In this document: in pieces, positions 41,199 through 50,244 of the stretch
How positions within the stretch are numbered: the first letter of the stretch is position 1
Layout of the letters: every line of letters starts with the position of its first letter
Source of the DNA: Marinirhabdus sp963793275
Lineage (GTDB): Bacteria > Bacteroidota > Bacteroidia > Flavobacteriales > Flavobacteriaceae
DNA length: 64,000 nucleotides
Assembly (NCBI GenBank): GCA_963793275.1
Contig: CAWBZL010000003.1
Coordinates: 496,001-560,000, forward strand
Direction: 5' to 3'
Program-made: the position numbers and the translations under genes
Notes under the pieces: generated by a model
Databases searched by the model: none
Told to the model about the DNA's origin: nothing
Seen by the model: only the letters and a program-made list of their open reading frames with translations

Positions 41199-43040
41199 AT
41201 GGCAACAAAAATAGATTTAAAAGACATTGTTCAGGATGCTTTTGATGGAAACATACAACAGATCTCGGGTTCAGACGCTGCATTTTTATACGCTGAATCT
41301 CCTACAAGCCCCATGCATATTGCTACGCTTAATATTGTAGAAGGGTCCTTAAAGTTTAACGATTTCAGAAACATAGTAAAGTCGAAGTTGCATTTAATTC
41401 CCAAGTTCAGACAGCGCCTGATGAATGTGCCTATGAATCTTGATTACCCGTATTGGGTAAACGATCCTAATTTTGATATAGATTTACACCTAACCCGTAT
41501 AAAATTACCAGATCCTGCAAACTGGAAAACGTTACGCGATATGACCTCTACAATTTTTAGCGCGCCTCTGGATTTAAGACGCCCGTTATGGTCTATTCAT
41601 TTTATAGAAGGTATTGACGAGATAGCGCAGGTTCCTAAAGGTTCCGTAGCTATTTTAAGCAAGGTACATCACGTGATGATCGATGGTCGTTCGGGTGTTG
41701 GACTTATGGGGGTTTTATTTGATAAAGAAAAAGATACCAAGGAAGAGAAAGCTCCTAAAGCAGTAAAATATGAGCCGGATCCGTTGCCGGACAATTTAAG
41801 TTTGTTGCTTAAAAGCGGGTATGGCTTTTTAAAGAATCCGTTTAAGCTTCCGGTTACAATTGCAGAAACTGCTTATGCTTTTGTGAAAAGTAAGGCGTCC
41901 AAAACATTAAGTATTCAGAAAGAATTTACTACGGCACGTTATCCGGTGCCCATTACTATTTTTAATGGTTCTATTTCAGCAAGAAGAACCTGGGGAACAG
42001 CTATTTTATCTTTCGATCGTATTAATACGCTTCGAAAAATGAGTGGAGGTAGCGTAAACGATATTATTGTTGCTATTTGTGCAGGAGCCATTCGCAGGTA
42101 CTTACTGGAACGCGAAAAACTACCCATGCATCCCTTAGTGGCAAACGTGCCAATTTCCATACGAAGCGAAAACGACACTACTACAGGCAACAAGATCGCA
42201 AATATGATGATCCAACTGGCTACTCATATTGAAGATCCTCTGGAGCGTTTAGACTACATCATGGAGCAAACCATGCTGGGCAAGTCCAGACATAAAACAA
42301 TGGGAGCAAAAACCCTGGGTAAAATGGCAGATGCAGTCCCTTTCGGGTTGGCAAATCTTGCTGCAGGACTCTACAGCAAATACAATATTAAGGACCTGCA
42401 CAGGCCTCCTTTTAATGTTACTATAACCAATGTTCCGGGTCCTAGAAATATACTGTATTTAAATGGTCACAAAGTGGTGTCTATGTTCGGATTAACACCT
42501 GTTGTTGATGGATTTGGACTTATTATTGCCGCATTTAGTTACAACGGACAACTTACCATTACTGCAACCAGCGACGCTAAAACAATGCCGGATGCTTACG
42601 TTTTTGCCAGGTATTTAAGAGAGTCTGCTAACGAACTTGAAGGACTAATAAATAAAAGCAGCAAGACAAAACTGGCCGCAGCAGAAAAACCCAAGGAGAA
42701 AAGCAAGAGCACGGCATTTTTCAATGCGCTGAAACGATACCTTAAGAAAGAACCTAAACAAATTAAAAAATATAAAGGAATTTATCACGTAGAGGTGGGT
42801 ATGGGAGCCATTAGCGAATGTTGGATGATCGATCTTTCCGGAGAACAAGCTGTTATTAAAAAATCCAAAAATCTTGATCCTGATACATTACTTAGAATAG
42901 AAGATGAAAATCTCCACGCAATGTATAAAGGGAAACTCTTATTTGAGGAGCTAAAAATTCAGAGACGTATTGAAATGAATGGCACCGTTACAAATAAAAA
43001 TAAATTCACCAATCTGCTGAAAACTTTTTTAGATAGGTAA
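41199..43040 (+). CDS. Wax ester synthase/diacylglycerol acyltransferase with C-terminal SCP2-like domain
   Basis: 613 aa. The WS/DGAT catalytic motif HHxxxDG is intact as HHVMIDG (residues 157-163). The PLDLRRPLW motif (~123-131), NDIIVAICAGAIRRYL (~286) and NVTITNVPGPRN (~405) are also typical. These enzymes acylate diacylglycerol or fatty alcohols with acyl-CoA to make triacylglycerol or wax esters at the membrane. Residues ~520-613, after a basic linker, resemble an SCP2 sterol-carrier-type lipid-binding domain (YHVEVGMGAISECWMIDLSG, LRIEDENLHAMYKGKLLFEE), an unusual addition that could present the lipid. It starts 6 nt after the kinase gene and overlaps the next start. Confidence 0.92.
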   Translation: MATKIDLKDIVQDAFDGNIQQISGSDAAFLYAESPTSPMHIATLNIVEGSLKFNDFRNIVKSKLHLIPKFRQRLMNVPMNLDYPYWVNDPNFDIDLHLTRIKLPDPANWKTLRDMTSTIFSAPLDLRRPLWSIHFIEGIDEIAQVPKGSVAILSKVHHVMIDGRSGVGLMGVLFDKEKDTKEEKAPKAVKYEPDPLPDNLSLLLKSGYGFLKNPFKLPVTIAETAYAFVKSKASKTLSIQKEFTTARYPVPITIFNGSISARRTWGTAILSFDRINTLRKMSGGSVNDIIVAICAGAIRRYLLEREKLPMHPLVANVPISIRSENDTTTGNKIANMMIQLATHIEDPLERLDYIMEQTMLGKSRHKTMGAKTLGKMADAVPFGLANLAAGLYSKYNIKDLHRPPFNVTITNVPGPRNILYLNGHKVVSMFGLTPVVDGFGLIIAAFSYNGQLTITATSDAKTMPDAYVFARYLRESANELEGLINKSSKTKLAAAEKPKEKSKSTAFFNALKRYLKKEPKQIKKYKGIYHVEVGMGAISECWMIDLSGEQAVIKKSKNLDPDTLLRIEDENLHAMYKGKLLFEELKIQRRIEMNGTVTNKNKFTNLLKTFLDR

Positions 43041-43978
43041 TGGACTATAAAACACACACTTTCACCGCCAGTGATGGTGAGCAAATTTGCTATTACAAAT
43101 GGGAGCAATCGCCAGAAAAATCCTGCAGAGGAATGGTGCAAATAGCTCACGGAATAGGAGAGCACGCCGCAAGGTACAACTCTATTGCACAACGATTAGT
43201 GAATGAAGGATTTGTAGTCTATGCAAACGATCACAGAGCCCACGGTAAAACAGCCGAAATTAAAAGACTTTACGGTCATTACGATGGGGACGATTATTTT
43301 GAAGACACCGTAGACGATATGCATACATTGAAGGATCTGATGCAACAAGAACATCCTAACGCAAAGTTTATCCTTTTTGGTCATAGTATGGGATCCTTGT
43401 TAAGCCGGAAATATGCAGTACAGTATGGTGAAGAAATTGATGCGCTCATTCTTTCAGGAACCGCAAGTTTTATAAAGGGTCTGGGGCATTTTGGAATTGT
43501 TGCTACAAAAGCGGTTGCTGCATTTAATGGTAGAGTGAAAGGTAATGAAACATTAAGGTCTTTGTTTTTTGATGAATTCAATAAAAAATTTAAGCCTAAC
43601 CGAACCAAGTTGGATTGGTTAAGCAGAGATGAAGAAGCAGTGGACACCTTTGAAGCAGATCCCTACAGAATAGAAAATTTCTCCTTAGGCGTTTTTGCCG
43701 ATATTATTTCCAATTCAAGAACTATTAACAAAGAGGAAGCTTTTAAAAAAGTACCTAATGAAGTACCTATCTTAATTTTCTCCGGAGACAAGGATCCCGT
43801 TGGAGAAATGGGCAAAGGTGTAAAGAAGGTTGCTAAAAAATTTAAAAAATACGGAAATAAAGACCTAACATTCAATCTGTATAAAGACGGTCGTCACGAA
43901 ATGTTAAACGAACTAAATAGCCAGGAAGTAGAACAAGATATTATAGATTGGCTAAACGCACATATTCCCCAATTATAA
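43040..43978 (+). CDS. Monoacylglycerol lipase/lysophospholipase-like alpha/beta hydrolase
   Basis: 312 aa. HGIGEHAARYNSIAQRL (~35-50) and NDHRAHGKT (~63) are signature blocks of the MGL family; the nucleophile is in LFGHSMGSLL (~112-121), Asp in SGDKDPVGE (~250) and His in DGRHEMLNE (~280). It would split the last acyl chain from glycerol or hydrolyse lysolipids in the cytoplasm. Its ATG shares a base with the acyltransferase stop, so the two are translationally coupled. In this operon it provides the mobilisation side of the storage cycle or trims acyl-glycerol intermediates. Confidence 0.88.
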   Translation: MDYKTHTFTASDGEQICYYKWEQSPEKSCRGMVQIAHGIGEHAARYNSIAQRLVNEGFVVYANDHRAHGKTAEIKRLYGHYDGDDYFEDTVDDMHTLKDLMQQEHPNAKFILFGHSMGSLLSRKYAVQYGEEIDALILSGTASFIKGLGHFGIVATKAVAAFNGRVKGNETLRSLFFDEFNKKFKPNRTKLDWLSRDEEAVDTFEADPYRIENFSLGVFADIISNSRTINKEEAFKKVPNEVPILIFSGDKDPVGEMGKGVKKVAKKFKKYGNKDLTFNLYKDGRHEMLNELNSQEVEQDIIDWLNAHIPQL

Positions 43979-45141
43979 TGAACGAAAAGTTATACTTATA
44001 TAAAACCTTTACACACTTTGCCACCACATTGGGACTTCTCAATGGGCTTAATGAACAAGATGCAAAAAAGTTACTGGTAGAGAATTTTAAGATTCATCCC
44101 GACGGTGATGAAATAATTCCATTTATTAAAAAGATGGAAATCACAGAAAGTGAGGATATAAAATTTCTATTTAATGAAACTATACGCGTTTGTGATGAGT
44201 TAGGACCAAGTAGAGAGTATATAACCCTGTTAATGATTTTACAGAGTATAGGAGATGTAGTAGCGCATCCGGATAACGAATTGGAAAATGAGCTCACACA
44301 ATCTATCATCGATAAATTTAAGAAGGAAATCGCGCAAATAAACCAGCAAATTCCAAAGCCGCCACTTTTTAATATGCTGCTGGAAACCCGTTCATTGCTG
44401 GAGTGGGCTTCTATATATGCCATTTATCCTTTTATCCCCAAACGAATTAAAGGAGAAGGAAGACCGGTATTGTTAATTCCTCCGTATCTGGGGGACGATT
44501 ATTCAACTTCCTTTGTAAGAAAGTATCTCAACTCTTTGGGTTTTAAAACGTATAAGTGGGATATGGGCTTTAATATGGTAAAATCTCACTACATTCCTCG
44601 TTTAGAAGAAAAATTGGATGATATTTATGAGGAACACGGTGAAAAGGTGAGTATTGTGGGCTGGAGTGGAGGTGGTATTTTTGCAAAGATCATGGCAAAC
44701 AGACATCCAAATCAGGTAGAACAAATCCTAACAATTGCCTCTCCCATCTGGGGTGTCATGGAAATGAAAACTCCTGTATATGGTATCCTTGAATTTTTCC
44801 GCGGAAAATCTTTAAAAGAGCGTAATAAGCGTTTTTTAGCTGAATTGGAACCCATTCCAGATGTGCCGGTAACATGTTTATACACCAGAACAGACGGCCT
44901 TGTGCCCTGGAAACATTGTATGGAAGCCGAAAGTTATAGAAGTAATATAAAAAATATTGAGGTTTTTGGAAGCCACTCCGGACTGGGAGCCAATGCAAGC
45001 GTGCTTATGATGACCGCAAATGCACTAAGCGCAAACATACACGGAGTGCATATTAACAATACAACCACAAATGTGGAGCGGGTGCTGTATCCAACCTTCT
45101 GGAGACGCAAAAAACTGAATTTAATTTTTAAAAAGTGCTAA
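43978..45141 (+). CDS. Alpha/beta hydrolase of unknown specificity
   Basis: 387 aa from the ATG at 43978, overlapping the previous stop by 1 nt (TAATG). A helical N-terminal ~120 residues with no named domain is followed by a hydrolase core: GRPVLLIPPYLGDDYSTSFV (~160), a nucleophile elbow GWSGGG (~225), ASPIWG, a CLYTRTDGLVPW acid segment (~300) and GSHSGLGAN with the presumed catalytic His (~325). The core loosely resembles PHA-synthase-like and lipase-like hydrolases, but the nucleophile is Ser and not Cys, so it is not a PHA synthase. It likely acts on acyl esters of the storage lipid. Confidence 0.75.
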   Translation: MNEKLYLYKTFTHFATTLGLLNGLNEQDAKKLLVENFKIHPDGDEIIPFIKKMEITESEDIKFLFNETIRVCDELGPSREYITLLMILQSIGDVVAHPDNELENELTQSIIDKFKKEIAQINQQIPKPPLFNMLLETRSLLEWASIYAIYPFIPKRIKGEGRPVLLIPPYLGDDYSTSFVRKYLNSLGFKTYKWDMGFNMVKSHYIPRLEEKLDDIYEEHGEKVSIVGWSGGGIFAKIMANRHPNQVEQILTIASPIWGVMEMKTPVYGILEFFRGKSLKERNKRFLAELEPIPDVPVTCLYTRTDGLVPWKHCMEAESYRSNIKNIEVFGSHSGLGANASVLMMTANALSANIHGVHINNTTTNVERVLYPTFWRRKKLNLIFKKC

Positions 45142-45156
45142 CCAAGTATTGAAGAA

Positions 45157-48100
45157 ATGGATCAAATAATCGAAAACATAAAGTTTCAGAAAACACTTAA
45201 GCGCATTGCCAGAGAGCAAAAGATGGATCTTTCGAAGGTGAAGAAAGAAGCTGCCGCCTGTATAAAAGAATTATACGCAGAGCAACATCCCATAGCAAAA
45301 ATGATGAGCGTTCGTGGGTTCGATTATATTTTATCCCGTGCCTATAGTGACAAGATAGATGTTGATCCCGTTGGACTTAAAAAATTAATGAAGCTAATGA
45401 GGCAACACTCGGTTGCCTTTATCATGACGCATAAAACGTATTTAGACACTTTAGTACTAATTTCAACCCTAGCGCGCTACGGAATGCCGGTTCCATATTC
45501 TTTTGGTGGTAAAAATTTGGCTTTTCCAGGACTAAAACAATTAGGAAATAATGCCGGACTCATTTTTATAAGACGCACATTTAAAGACGATGCAATTTAC
45601 AAGGCATCGCTACGTCATTATATTTCTACTATTATTGACAAAGGCGATCACCTAACCTGGAATATTGAAGGAACACGCTCACGTACAGGAAAAATTCTTC
45701 ATCCAAAAATGGGGATTCTGAAATATATCCACGAAGCCGAACAGCAGAGCACAAAAAAAATTAAATATGTTCCTGTTTCTATAGCGTACGATCTCATTCC
45801 GGACGTAAAGCAAATGACCGAAGAAGGAAAAGGAATCAGTAAAAAATCTGAAAACGTAAAAGAAGGAATAGACTATGTACGTAGTTTAGGAAACGATTTT
45901 GGGCGAGCAGCCATTAGATTTGGAGATCCCGTAGAATTTGACGATGCACACCAGGCTGTAATTCCACATATGGAAGAAGATCAGTATAAAGACAAGAACA
46001 GCCTACCTCGTTTTGCGTTTGAACTTATTAACAGGGCAAGCACGATCACGCCTGTATCTACGGTCTCTCTGATCTGTAACGTGTTACTGAACGATTTTGC
46101 CTTAACTAAAAAGGAAATTGAGTTCAAAGTGAATAAAATGATGGTTTATATTGGCGAAAAACGTGAAGATGTCCTCATTGATCGCGGGAACCCCATCGCT
46201 ATCAGTATTCAAAAATCGCTTAACTTGTTAATGGGTGCAGGCATTATACAAAAGAGCAGGGCAGGACAGCGCGCTCAATATAGTCTGGTTTCTGCAGAAT
46301 ATTTACCCGCCACCTATTATGCAAATATGGCTGCCGGACATCTATACCATGCTGCGTTTGTAGAAATGGCATTGGTGAAAATTAAAGATGACACTTCCAA
46401 AGACCGAATCGTCAAATTCTGGGAAGAAATCATGCGCCTGCGAAATCTATTCAAATTTGAATTTTTCTATACCAACAAACCACAGTTTAGTAGTGAAATT
46501 GAAAAGGAATTGGAACGATTTGATAAAAATTGGCGTTCCATAATTACGAATCCTGCGAAAGACGTAACCAAAATCCTGAAAAATCAGAACTTATTTGTTT
46601 CCCGGTCTTTGTTACTTACCTATCTAGAAGCAGACAAAGTGGTATGCCACACCTTAAACAACTGGGACGAAGACGATGTATTCAAGGAAAGAGAATTTCT
46701 CGAGCTCTGTATGTTCAAAGGAAAAGAATTACACTGGCAAACACGCATCACCCGTTTGGATAGCGTGTCTAAACCATTTTTAAGTAACGCCATCAGGTTT
46801 GCTGAAAATGCTAAACTAACTCCAACCGATAGGAGGATTGATTATAAAGGCTTAGAAAACTGGATGCATCAGTTGGAAGATCTGTCTGAAAGATTAGCGT
46901 ATTTAAAAGAAATTGAAGTAGACCCTAGTCTTAAACTCCTAGAACAACAAAAAGCTACAGATTTGGTTCCCGAATCGAAAGCATCAAGTAGTCACGAAAA
47001 AATTGAAGACGCCGAAGAAGGAGATCACATTACCGCATTTTTTGATTTGGACAGGACGTTAATTAATGACTTTTCAGCTAAAAAGTTTATGTCTACAAGG
47101 CTTTTCAGCGGAAAAACAACCATAAAGGAATACCTGACGCAATTTATGACGGCCATTGTATTTTCTTTCGGAAATCGGGATTTTGAGATCTTGACCAAAA
47201 TTGCTGCACTTGGTGTAAAAGGGATTGCAGAAAAAGCATTTACTGAATTGGGACAAGCCGTTTTTGATGATTATCTGGCGACCACTATTTACCCGGAATC
47301 CAGAGAATTAATTGCCGCGCACCGGGCTAAAGGACACCGCGTGGTTATTATATCTGCCGCCACTTCCTACCAGATTGCACCCATCGCAAAAGAGTTAGGG
47401 ATTGAGGACGTATACAGTACGACCATGGAGTTGCGTAAAGGAAAATTTACCGGCCGTGTTGCCGAAATGTGCTGGGGCGAAGGAAAGGCCAGAGCGGCAA
47501 GAAAGTATACCAAAAAACACAATATAGACCTAACCAAAAGTTATTTTTATTCCGATAGTTTTGATGATTATCCTTTATTCAAATTAGTTGGAAAACCTGT
47601 TGCCACAAATCCGGATTCAAGATTATCGCAGGTAGCCTTTGAGAACGACTGGCCTATTCTTCGATTTCAGGAACCCGTAGAAAAGCCGGTAATAAATGGG
47701 TTGCGAACAGGATTGGCTATTGCAAGTATTTATCCTTCGGCAGTAAAGGGTGCGATGGCTGGATTATTTTCAATGTCCAGACAACAAGCTGCAAACACCA
47801 CATTTGCCAGTGTTGGTGAATTGGGAACCAAACTTGCCGGATTGCAAATTTCCGTAAAGGGTAAACACAATTTGGAAGCCTTTAGACCAGCTGTATTTTG
47901 CTTTAACCACCAAAGTGCTGCAGATTTCTTTATTCTTATGAAAATACTTAGAAACGATATTACGGGCGTGGCAAAAAAGGAATTAGAAAGAACACCAATC
48001 GGTCCTATCTTTAAAGCGCTGGGTGCAATTTATGTGGATAGAAGTAACAAAGAAAAAGCTATTGAGGCGATGGAACCAGCTGTAGAAGCGCTGCGTAATG

Positions 48101-48387
48101 GTATTTCGGTAGTAATTGCTCCGGAAGGTACACGAAGTGGTAGCGTAGAACTAGGACCTTTTAAGAAAGGTGCATTCCATCTTGCTATGCAGGCAGGAGT
48201 ACCTATAATTCCTATTGTTATTAAAAATGCCTACCAGGCGATGCCTAAGGGAACAAAAGTTTTACGTCCTACTCATATTGAAGTAGTAGCATTGGATCCT
48301 GTAGATACTTCGTTATGGAAGTTGAAAAATTTAAATAAACATATAGAAGACGTACGTAATTTATATATTGAAGAACTAACCAGTTAA
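45157..48387 (+). CDS. Triple fusion: glycerol-3-phosphate acyltransferase - HAD phosphatase - LPA acyltransferase
   Basis: 1076 aa. N-terminal GPAT (PlsB-type) domain: HKTYLD (His92...Asp97), GLIFIRRTFKDD (~134) and EGTRSRTGK (171-179), followed by the long helical PlsB C-terminal part (to ~600). Middle: a HAD-IB phosphatase with FDLDRT (Asp630, Asp632), a VIISAATSYQIAP motif II and YSDSFDDYP motif IV. C-terminal PlsC domain: FNHQSAADF (His918...Asp923), GAIYVDRSN and PEGTRSG (~989-995). One chain could thus make lysophosphatidate, then phosphatidate, and the HAD unit could release phosphate to give diacylglycerol for the adjacent WS/DGAT. HAD-PlsC fusions are known in Actinobacteria; the added PlsB domain makes this arrangement notable. 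Confidence 0.9.
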   Translation: MDQIIENIKFQKTLKRIAREQKMDLSKVKKEAAACIKELYAEQHPIAKMMSVRGFDYILSRAYSDKIDVDPVGLKKLMKLMRQHSVAFIMTHKTYLDTLVLISTLARYGMPVPYSFGGKNLAFPGLKQLGNNAGLIFIRRTFKDDAIYKASLRHYISTIIDKGDHLTWNIEGTRSRTGKILHPKMGILKYIHEAEQQSTKKIKYVPVSIAYDLIPDVKQMTEEGKGISKKSENVKEGIDYVRSLGNDFGRAAIRFGDPVEFDDAHQAVIPHMEEDQYKDKNSLPRFAFELINRASTITPVSTVSLICNVLLNDFALTKKEIEFKVNKMMVYIGEKREDVLIDRGNPIAISIQKSLNLLMGAGIIQKSRAGQRAQYSLVSAEYLPATYYANMAAGHLYHAAFVEMALVKIKDDTSKDRIVKFWEEIMRLRNLFKFEFFYTNKPQFSSEIEKELERFDKNWRSIITNPAKDVTKILKNQNLFVSRSLLLTYLEADKVVCHTLNNWDEDDVFKEREFLELCMFKGKELHWQTRITRLDSVSKPFLSNAIRFAENAKLTPTDRRIDYKGLENWMHQLEDLSERLAYLKEIEVDPSLKLLEQQKATDLVPESKASSSHEKIEDAEEGDHITAFFDLDRTLINDFSAKKFMSTRLFSGKTTIKEYLTQFMTAIVFSFGNRDFEILTKIAALGVKGIAEKAFTELGQAVFDDYLATTIYPESRELIAAHRAKGHRVVIISAATSYQIAPIAKELGIEDVYSTTMELRKGKFTGRVAEMCWGEGKARAARKYTKKHNIDLTKSYFYSDSFDDYPLFKLVGKPVATNPDSRLSQVAFENDWPILRFQEPVEKPVINGLRTGLAIASIYPSAVKGAMAGLFSMSRQQAANTTFASVGELGTKLAGLQISVKGKHNLEAFRPAVFCFNHQSAADFFILMKILRNDITGVAKKELERTPIGPIFKALGAIYVDRSNKEKAIEAMEPAVEALRNGISVVIAPEGTRSGSVELGPFKKGAFHLAMQAGVPIIPIVIKNAYQAMPKGTKVLRPTHIEVVALDPVDTSLWKLKNLNKHIEDVRNLYIEELTS

Positions 48388-48417
48388 ACTGAAATGTAAC
48401 TAATCATTACCAGCACT

Positions 48418-49419
48418 ATGAAATTAAAAGTAGGACTTTTAGGAGGTGGATCCTGGGGAACCACCGTGGCGTCATTAACGGCAAAAAATACCGACACCAT
48501 TTTATGGGCGCGCAATGAAGAAACGGTAACCGAAATAAATACGTACCATACAAATTCGAAGTATTTACCAGGTTCAAAGCTTAATGAAAACCTGAAAGCA
48601 TCTTCTTCTATGCAGGAAGTTGTGGAAAACGCAGATGTGCTCATTATGGGAGTTCCTTCACAACATTTTAGACAAGTGCTACGAGAAGCAAAACCTTTTA
48701 TAAGACCCTGGATCCCTATTGTAAGTTTGGCCAAAGGGCTGGAATTGGGAACAAAGATGCGCATGACACAGATTATTGCTGAAGAACTTCCTGGGCATCC
48801 GTCTGGTGTATTAACGGGACCTAACCTTGCCAAAGAAATAAATCGTGGTCAGGCTGCGGCTGCCGTTATTGCGATGGTGGATAAAACAATCGCTAAAAAA
48901 TTACAAGGTGTATTTAATTCCGGCGTTTTTAGAGTGTATACAAACACCGATGTAATAGGCTGTGAACTTGGAGGTGCTTTAAAAAATATAATGGCCATCG
49001 CTACTGGAATGGGAGATGGGGCAAATGCCGGAGATAACACAAGAGCTGCTTTAATTACCAGAGGACTTTCGGAACTAACCAGACTAGGAATTGCTATGGG
49101 CGGAAAACGTCGTACATTTGCCGGCCTGGCAGGAATGGGAGATCTCGTTGCTACCTGTTCGAGCACACAAAGTAGAAATCATCACGTAGGTTTTGAAATA
49201 GGAAAAGGAAAAAGCTTACCCCAAATTATAGAAGAAATGAACGAGGTAGCCGAAGGCGTAAAAACAGCTAAAGCCGTTATGGAATTGGCCGAAGACTACA
49301 AAGTAGATATGCCTATCTCACGAGAGGTTTATAAAGTATTATACGAAGGCAACACAGTTTACGATGCATTTTTCGGGCTTGTAAAACTAGAAAGCGGAAG
49401 CGAGCAGGAGCCAGGTTAA
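48418..49419 (+). CDS. gpsA: NAD(P)H-dependent glycerol-3-phosphate dehydrogenase
   Basis: 333 aa. Reduces dihydroxyacetone phosphate to sn-glycerol-3-phosphate, the backbone used by the preceding GPAT. NAD motif GLLGGGSWGTT (residues 5-15), ITxxHxNxxYLPG-type segment (INTYHTNSKYLPGSKL), GPNLAKEI (~140), the catalytic-lysine region GCELGGALKNIMAIATG (~180-196) and the AGMGDLVATC block (~240) are complete. It is last in the lipid operon (30 nt after the fusion gene). From memory of the family, the YLPG version resembles actinobacterial and proteobacterial enzymes more than the usual flavobacterial GpsA, so a dedicated, possibly transferred copy is suspected. Confidence 0.93.
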   Translation: MKLKVGLLGGGSWGTTVASLTAKNTDTILWARNEETVTEINTYHTNSKYLPGSKLNENLKASSSMQEVVENADVLIMGVPSQHFRQVLREAKPFIRPWIPIVSLAKGLELGTKMRMTQIIAEELPGHPSGVLTGPNLAKEINRGQAAAAVIAMVDKTIAKKLQGVFNSGVFRVYTNTDVIGCELGGALKNIMAIATGMGDGANAGDNTRAALITRGLSELTRLGIAMGGKRRTFAGLAGMGDLVATCSSTQSRNHHVGFEIGKGKSLPQIIEEMNEVAEGVKTAKAVMELAEDYKVDMPISREVYKVLYEGNTVYDAFFGLVKLESGSEQEPG

Positions 49420-49446
49420 TAGGGATACATTTAAAAGAATAACAAA

Positions 49447-50208
49447 CTAGTCCGTAATTTGCTTTTCATTTTCCTTTCTGTTTTCCTCTTGTGCTACATA
49501 TTTTTTATGCTCTTGTTGCGCATAATAATCCTTTTTACGGCTGTAGATGCTTTTAATAGCATCAGATTTTCCGTAGATGGTTACTACATCGTCAGGTAGA
49601 ATTTTAAACACGCCGGAGGGAGATCCAAAATAGCCTTTGCCTTTTCGGTCTACACCCAAAATTGTAATACCTTCTTCTCTCAAGTTGAGTTGCTCCAACG
49701 TTCTGTTACCCATCCATCCATCATAGTCTACTTTGGCTTCAATAATGGTGTAATCGTCTTTAAGGTGTAAGACAGCGGCAAAATCATGAATTTCAATATT
49801 TGTATATTTTTTAAGCATTTTATTAATTACACGAGACAGCCCTCTGTCTACCCATTTGCTTCGTACAGCCAAAAAAAGGATGAGCATCCCAATAATAACT
49901 ATTAGCAATCCGTACAATTTAGATTGCATAGTGTCCGGGAGTATAAAGGTTAAAATAAGTGAGGACATCACCGTAACAATACCGGCATTTCCAATAAGCA
50001 TTAAATGGTAAATAATTTTTCTTCGAACGGGGTGATTCATAATGCTTTCGGTTTCTTTGGTACTTAAACCGGCTCCCGTATAGGCAGATCTGGCCTGGAA
50101 TTTAGCACTTTCAGTAGATAAACCCGTATGCATTAATGCCATAGCGGCTATTTTGGTAATAAGCACAGATAAAGAAACAATAAGAAACAATGAGACTGCA
50201 GCTACCAT
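49447..50208 (-). CDS. Membrane protein with C-terminal TrkA-C (RCK_C) domain
   Basis: 253 aa. Three hydrophobic helices (about 1-24, 65-90 and 95-115) flank a cytoplasmic loop with GAGLSTKETESIMNHPVRRK, followed by a TrkA-C domain (~150-225: DDYTIIEAKVDYDGWMGNRTLEQLNLREEGITILGVDRKG, ending GDVVTIYG-like DDVVTIYG). RCK_C domains bind regulatory ligands on ion transport proteins; the membrane part does not look like a known K+ channel. It has a charged C-terminal tail. It is convergent with gpsA and probably not part of the lipid operon. Confidence 0.8.
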   Translation of the reverse strand: MVAAVSLFLIVSLSVLITKIAAMALMHTGLSTESAKFQARSAYTGAGLSTKETESIMNHPVRRKIIYHLMLIGNAGIVTVMSSLILTFILPDTMQSKLYGLLIVIIGMLILFLAVRSKWVDRGLSRVINKMLKKYTNIEIHDFAAVLHLKDDYTIIEAKVDYDGWMGNRTLEQLNLREEGITILGVDRKGKGYFGSPSGVFKILPDDVVTIYGKSDAIKSIYSRKKDYYAQQEHKKYVAQEENRKENEKQITD

Positions 50209-50244
50209 ACGTACTAGATTTTAAAGATTACAAAGCTATTTAAT

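Noticed and set aside
43978..45141. Reading this hydrolase as a PHA synthase (PhaC)
   Set aside because: The nucleophile elbow is GWSGGG with Ser; PhaC uses Cys in a lipase-like box, and no phaA/phaB genes are near.
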